Position numbers and translations under genes: made by a program | Assembly (NCBI RefSeq): GCF_014042355.1 | Contig: NZ_JACEZU010000006.1 | Coordinates: 62,001 to 126,000 of the forward strand | DNA length: 64,000 nt | Source of the DNA: Rugamonas apoptosis | GTDB taxonomy: Bacteria; Pseudomonadota; Gammaproteobacteria; Burkholderiales; Burkholderiaceae_D | Direction of reading: 5' to 3' | Shown: positions 60,636-64,000 of the stretch, in pieces | Position numbering within the stretch: position 1 is the first letter of the stretch | How the letters are laid out: each line of letters opens with the position of its first letter | Notes under the pieces: model-generated | What the model saw: only the letters and a program-made list of their open reading frames with translations | Databases searched by the model: none | What the model was told of the DNA's origin: nothing

Positions 60636-63119
60636 TCACAGCGCGGCGCCGTCCCCGGCTGCCGGCGCCGGCCCCGGCTCGGCGCGCACGTAACTGCCCT
60701 GGTACTGGTCGCAGCCCTGCTCGCGCAGGAAGCGCAGTTGCGTCTCCGTTTCCACGCCTTCGGCCAGCACCTTCATCTTCAGGCTGTGGGCCAGCGCGAT
60801 GATGGCGCTGACCACGGCCGCCTCGGCCGGCTCGTGCTCGAAGTCGTTGACGAAGGACCGGTCGATCTTGAGCTTGTCGACCGGGTAGTCCTTCAAATGG
60901 CCCAGACGCGAATAGCCGGTGCCGAAGTCGTCGATCACCAGGCTCAGGCCCAGCGTGCGCAGCTCCTGCAGCATGGTCATGGCGCCGCCATCCTTCATCA
61001 ACGTCGTTTCCGTGATCTCCAGCGCCAGCAGCGACGCCGGCAGCGCCGACGCCCGCAGCGCCTCGCTCACCGTGTCCGCCAGTCCCCGTTGCATGAACTG
61101 GCTGGGCGACAGGTTGACGGCCACCACCAGCGGCCGGCCCTCATCATGCCAGCCGCGTGCGCGCCGGCACGCCTCCTGCAGCACCCAGGTACCGATCACC
61201 ACCATCAGGCCGCATTCCTCGGCCACGCCGATGAAGCGGGCCGGCGCCAGCAACCCCAGTTCCGGATGGCGCCAGCGCACCAGCGCCTCCATCCCCAGCA
61301 CCTGGCCGGTGGCCAGGTCCAGCTCGGGCTGGAACACCAGCTCGAACTGGCGTTCGGCCACGGCGCGCCGCAAATCGTTCTCGAAGCGCACCCGCTCCGT
61401 GATCTGCCCGTTCATCTCGGCGTTGAAGAACTGGTAGCGGTTGCGGCCATGCTCCTTGGCGTGGTACATGGCCAGGTCGGCGTGGCGTACCAGGGTGTCG
61501 ACGTCGGCGCCGTCGTCGGGGTAGATGCTGATGCCGATCGAGGTGCTCACGTCCAGCCGGTGCTGTTCCAGTACATATTGCTGGGCGATGGATTGCAGCA
61601 CGGTGGCCGCCACGTGGGCCGCCTGGTCCACGGCGCCGATATCGGTCAGCACGATCAGGAATTCGTCGCCGCCCTGGCGGCTCACCGTGTCCACCGCGCG
61701 CACGCAGCGCACCAGGCGCGCGGCCACCTCGCGCAGCAGCAGATCGCCCACGTGGTGGCCCAGCGCATCGTTGATGTGCTTGAAGCGGTCCAGGTCCAGG
61801 AACAGGATGGCCAGCTTGCTGTGGTGGCGGCGCGCCGCCGTCAGGGCCAGGTTCAGGCGATCCAGCAGCAGTGCGCGATTCGGCAATCCTGTCAGGAAGT
61901 CGTGTTCGGCCAGGTGGCGGGTGCGGTCCTCGGCCTGCTTGCGCTCCGTGATGTCCGACAACATGCCCATGTAGTTGCTCACCTGCTGGCGGGCGTCGCG
62001 GATGGCCGTCAACGCCAGCCAGGCCGGATAGCGCTGGCCGTTGGCACGCAGCGCCCACACTTCGCCCTGCCAGTGGCCGCTTTCGCCCACGGCCGCCACG
62101 ATACGCTGGTACTGGGCCTCATCCTCGATGCCGCAGCGGTGCCCGCCCAGCGGCTGGCCCAGCATCCGCGCGCCGTCGTAGCCGGTCACGTCGCGGTAGG
62201 CGCGGTTGACGGCCGCGATCACCTGCTGGCCATCGGTGAGCACGATGGCGTCGCGGCTGTTCTCGAACACCTGGGCCGCCAGGCACAGCGCCTGCTCGGC
62301 CTCCTTGCGGGCCGAGATGTCGCGGATCACCGTGTAGAAAGTGGGCTGGCGGTCCAGCGTGGCGAAGGTCATCAGCACCTCGGCCCAGAACGGCTGGCCG
62401 GCGCCGTTCAGGTAGCGCCAGTCGAAGCGCAGATTGCCTTGCGCCCGCGCCAGCCGGGCCCGGATCCGGGCGGCGGCGGCCGAGGGCGCGCCGTCGGCCT
62501 GCTGCGGCGGCGACAGCTGGGCCAGCGTGCGCCGCAGCAGTTCGTCCTTGCGGGCGCAGCCGAACAGCGCCAGCGCGGCCGGATTGGCGTCGGCGATGCG
62601 CCCGCGCCGCAGCAGCACGATGGCGTCGCCGCTGCGCTCGACCAGGTGACGGAAATTGGCGCCGGCCGACAGCTGCGCGTTTTCCTCGGCCTTGCGGGCC
62701 GTGATGTCCACGTCCATGCAAAAGATCTGCTCCGGCACGCCGGCGCGGCCGACTGGAAACATGGTGGAGTAAATCCACACGCTGCGGCCGTCGGCCAGCC
62801 GCATGCACCAGTCGCGCGCGGCGGCGGGCTGGCCCGTGCGCCACACGCGCGCCAGCGCGGCCTCATAATCGCCGGCCCGCCCCACCGGGCGCAGCAGCGC
62901 CTCCAGCGGCCGGCCCAGCGCGTCTGCCGTGGCCACGCCATACAACAGGGCGCTGGTATGGTTCCAGAACCGCACCGTGCCGGCCCGGTCCACGCTATGC
63001 ACGGCCACCATGGGCGTGGCCTCGATGGCGGCCACGATATGGGCGATCACGTCGAGCGCCTGGTAGCCGGGGCCATCGATGCGCGCGCTGCCACCAACGC
63101 TGCTTGGGGGAATACTCAC
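60636..63119 (-). CDS. PAS-GGDEF-EAL cyclic-di-GMP protein
   Basis: The 827-residue protein has three PAS domains (about 30-150, 155-275, 280-400; PAC ends DVDITARKAEE, VIRDISARKEAEQAL, MLSDITERKQAED). GGDEF has DFLTGLPNRALLLDRL and RQGGDEFLIVL, and EAL has MEALVRWRHPELGLL, NLSPSQFMQRG, LEITETTLMKDGG and IDDFGTGYSRLGHL. Both domains have their main catalytic motifs. No membrane helices, so it is cytosolic. Convergent with the EEP gene (14 bp apart). Confidence 0.94.
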   Translation of the reverse strand: MSIPPSSVGGSARIDGPGYQALDVIAHIVAAIEATPMVAVHSVDRAGTVRFWNHTSALLYGVATADALGRPLEALLRPVGRAGDYEAALARVWRTGQPAAARDWCMRLADGRSVWIYSTMFPVGRAGVPEQIFCMDVDITARKAEENAQLSAGANFRHLVERSGDAIVLLRRGRIADANPAALALFGCARKDELLRRTLAQLSPPQQADGAPSAAAARIRARLARAQGNLRFDWRYLNGAGQPFWAEVLMTFATLDRQPTFYTVIRDISARKEAEQALCLAAQVFENSRDAIVLTDGQQVIAAVNRAYRDVTGYDGARMLGQPLGGHRCGIEDEAQYQRIVAAVGESGHWQGEVWALRANGQRYPAWLALTAIRDARQQVSNYMGMLSDITERKQAEDRTRHLAEHDFLTGLPNRALLLDRLNLALTAARRHHSKLAILFLDLDRFKHINDALGHHVGDLLLREVAARLVRCVRAVDTVSRQGGDEFLIVLTDIGAVDQAAHVAATVLQSIAQQYVLEQHRLDVSTSIGISIYPDDGADVDTLVRHADLAMYHAKEHGRNRYQFFNAEMNGQITERVRFENDLRRAVAERQFELVFQPELDLATGQVLGMEALVRWRHPELGLLAPARFIGVAEECGLMVVIGTWVLQEACRRARGWHDEGRPLVVAVNLSPSQFMQRGLADTVSEALRASALPASLLALEITETTLMKDGGAMTMLQELRTLGLSLVIDDFGTGYSRLGHLKDYPVDKLKIDRSFVNDFEHEPAEAAVVSAIIALAHSLKMKVLAEGVETETQLRFLREQGCDQYQGSYVRAEPGPAPAAGDGAAL

Positions 63120-63494
63120 GTTGACCTCACGAAATATTAGCGCTTATCAGCGTTTAAGCCATTCTTCCTTGACCCGCGTGCGCGCTGTTGACTTCGCTCA
63201 AGAAAGTCACGCCCCGCTCCGCCTTAGCCAATATCGGTTGCCATAAACCAACAATTTGGGCCGCGTGGGCACCGCCGCCGGTGGCGCTGGCATCCGCTTT
63301 TTTGCAGCTCAGGCCCGCTTTTTAACGCTTTGTCGCATTCCGGTGGCGGCCGGCGCCCTTCCTTCTTAAAGTGACAACATGCATTCAACCGCGGACGAAG
63401 GCAAGGGGGACAGGATTGTCCCCCTTCCAACTATGCGGCGATGCTGCGATCGGTCCCCAGGCGCCCCGCCCCCATTCCACAAGAAGACGACGAC
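63120..63494. other. Intergenic region upstream of the RND adaptor gene
   Basis: About 375 bp without a supportable gene. It should hold promoters for the PAS-GGDEF-EAL gene and the adaptor gene, and contains a perfect 10-bp-stem palindrome at 63403-63426. Confidence 0.5.
63403..63426. repeat. Perfect palindrome AAGGGGGACA / TGTCCCCCTT
   Basis: A 10-bp stem (63403-63412, 63417-63426) with loop GGAT, unrelated in sequence to the REP family. It lies 68 bp before the adaptor start codon. A single copy was seen in the window. Confidence 0.75.
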
Positions 63495-64000
63495 ATGAAA
63501 ATCGAGACCCTGCCTCCCCAGCCCGCCGTACGCCGCCATCGCTGGCGCCTTCCCGTGATCGCCGTGGCCGTGCTGGGCCTGGCTGGCGGCGGCTGGGCCA
63601 TGTTGCGGCCCCAGCCCACGGCCGCCCAGGCCAGCGAGCAGAAGACCAAAGCCAAGGCCGAGGCACCGGCCGTGCTGGAACTGGCCAGCACCGACGTGGC
63701 GGCCATCACGGCCCGCTCGCTGGCGCTGCGCCTGCCCCTGTCCGGCTCGCTGGCGCCGCTCAGCCAGGCCACCGTCAAATCCAAGGTGTCGGGCCAGGTG
63801 GAACTGACCACGGTGCAGGAAGGCATGGCCGTCACGGCCGGCCAAGTGCTGGCCCGCATCGACCTGGCGGACTTGCGGGCCCGCCTGTCGCAGCAGCAGG
63901 CGGCGCTGGACGAAGCCCAGGCCAGGCTGTCGCTGGCCACCAAGAACGAGGCCAGCAGCCTGGCCCTGCTCAAGCAGAAATACATCGCCCAGACGGCCTA
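63495..64000 (+). CDS. RND/HlyD-type periplasmic adaptor protein (3' end outside window)
   Basis: The first 168 residues are visible. A membrane anchor (WRLPVIAVAVLGLAGGGWAML) lies near residues 17-37. The biotinyl-lipoyl-like half PLSGSLAPLSQATVKSKVSGQVELTTVQEGMAVTAGQVLARIDLADL follows, then the start of the coiled-coil hairpin (ARLSQQQAALDEAQARLSLATK). Such adaptors join an inner-membrane RND or ABC pump to an outer-membrane channel. The pump genes would lie beyond the window. Confidence 0.88.
   Translation, partial: MKIETLPPQPAVRRHRWRLPVIAVAVLGLAGGGWAMLRPQPTAAQASEQKTKAKAEAPAVLELASTDVAAITARSLALRLPLSGSLAPLSQATVKSKVSGQVELTTVQEGMAVTAGQVLARIDLADLRARLSQQQAALDEAQARLSLATKNEASSLALLKQKYIAQTA

Overview
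The window looks like chromosomal DNA of a high-GC betaproteobacterium of the Oxalobacteraceae type (Massilia / Duganella / Janthinobacterium group). This rests on the strong G/C third-position bias, the rpsU-yqeY-dnaG-rpoD order, the style of the housekeeping proteins and the large number of c-di-GMP and two-component proteins. It is an inference from gene content; no marker gene was compared. There is no rRNA, prophage or CRISPR array. One tRNA gene is present.

Layout. 1-2010: end of an outer-membrane barrel protein, a VanZ-like protein and a Crp/Fnr regulator. 2020-10481: an ABC-dependent polysaccharide (O-antigen type) cluster made of an ATPase with a C-terminal glycan-binding domain (Wzt), an unassigned propeller-like protein, a permease (Wzm), a WbdD-like methyltransferase with coiled coil, and a 1265-residue protein with three GT4 modules. 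10534-11489: a REP-associated tyrosine transposase (RAYT) flanked by inverted REP sequences. 11463-14664: a glycolipid-type cassette (GT2, GtrA, polytopic membrane protein). 14758-20200: DEAD-box helicase, a propeller/GGDEF protein and a small oxidoreductase-like protein, then a cluster of four REP copies. 20402-24696: a TonB-dependent receptor and a phosphoesterase behind a textbook Pho box. 24857-34750: chemotaxis and c-di-GMP proteins and a four-gene sensory operon (periplasmic binding protein, histidine kinase, two response-regulator proteins). 34770-40980: small accessory genes (MarR/AhpD pair, thioesterase, lipoprotein, orphan SLATT-like protein, LysR/NAD(P)-binding pair, a type II toxin-antitoxin pair). 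41096-46772: tRNA-Ile2 and the macromolecular-synthesis operon. 46913-51595: flavoprotein, YbiB, DAHP synthase, TsaD. 51614-54813: a nitrate-type ABC importer with a sigma-54 promoter and an NtrC site. 54841-64000: YdjM-like hydrolase, GAF-GGDEF, DsbA-like protein, PlsY, YbaK, an EEP-family nuclease/phosphatase, a PAS-GGDEF-EAL protein and the start of an RND adaptor.

How the genes work together. The polysaccharide cluster reads as one system: the triple glycosyltransferase builds a chain, the methyltransferase probably caps it and limits its length, and Wzm/Wzt export the capped chain. The receptor/phosphoesterase pair is predicted to be switched on by phosphate starvation, and the nitrate importer by nitrogen limitation; both predictions come from regulatory sites visible in the DNA. 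One REP family (core GGGGTCAGTTCCGGCA) is scattered between genes around a single RAYT, and one copy supplies the last codons of a neighbouring gene.

No clearly new multi-gene defence system is visible. The most promising unusual items are the capping/export cluster that lacks the WbdD kinase, the REP/RAYT family, the two 11-bp tandem arrays and the orphan SLATT-like protein.
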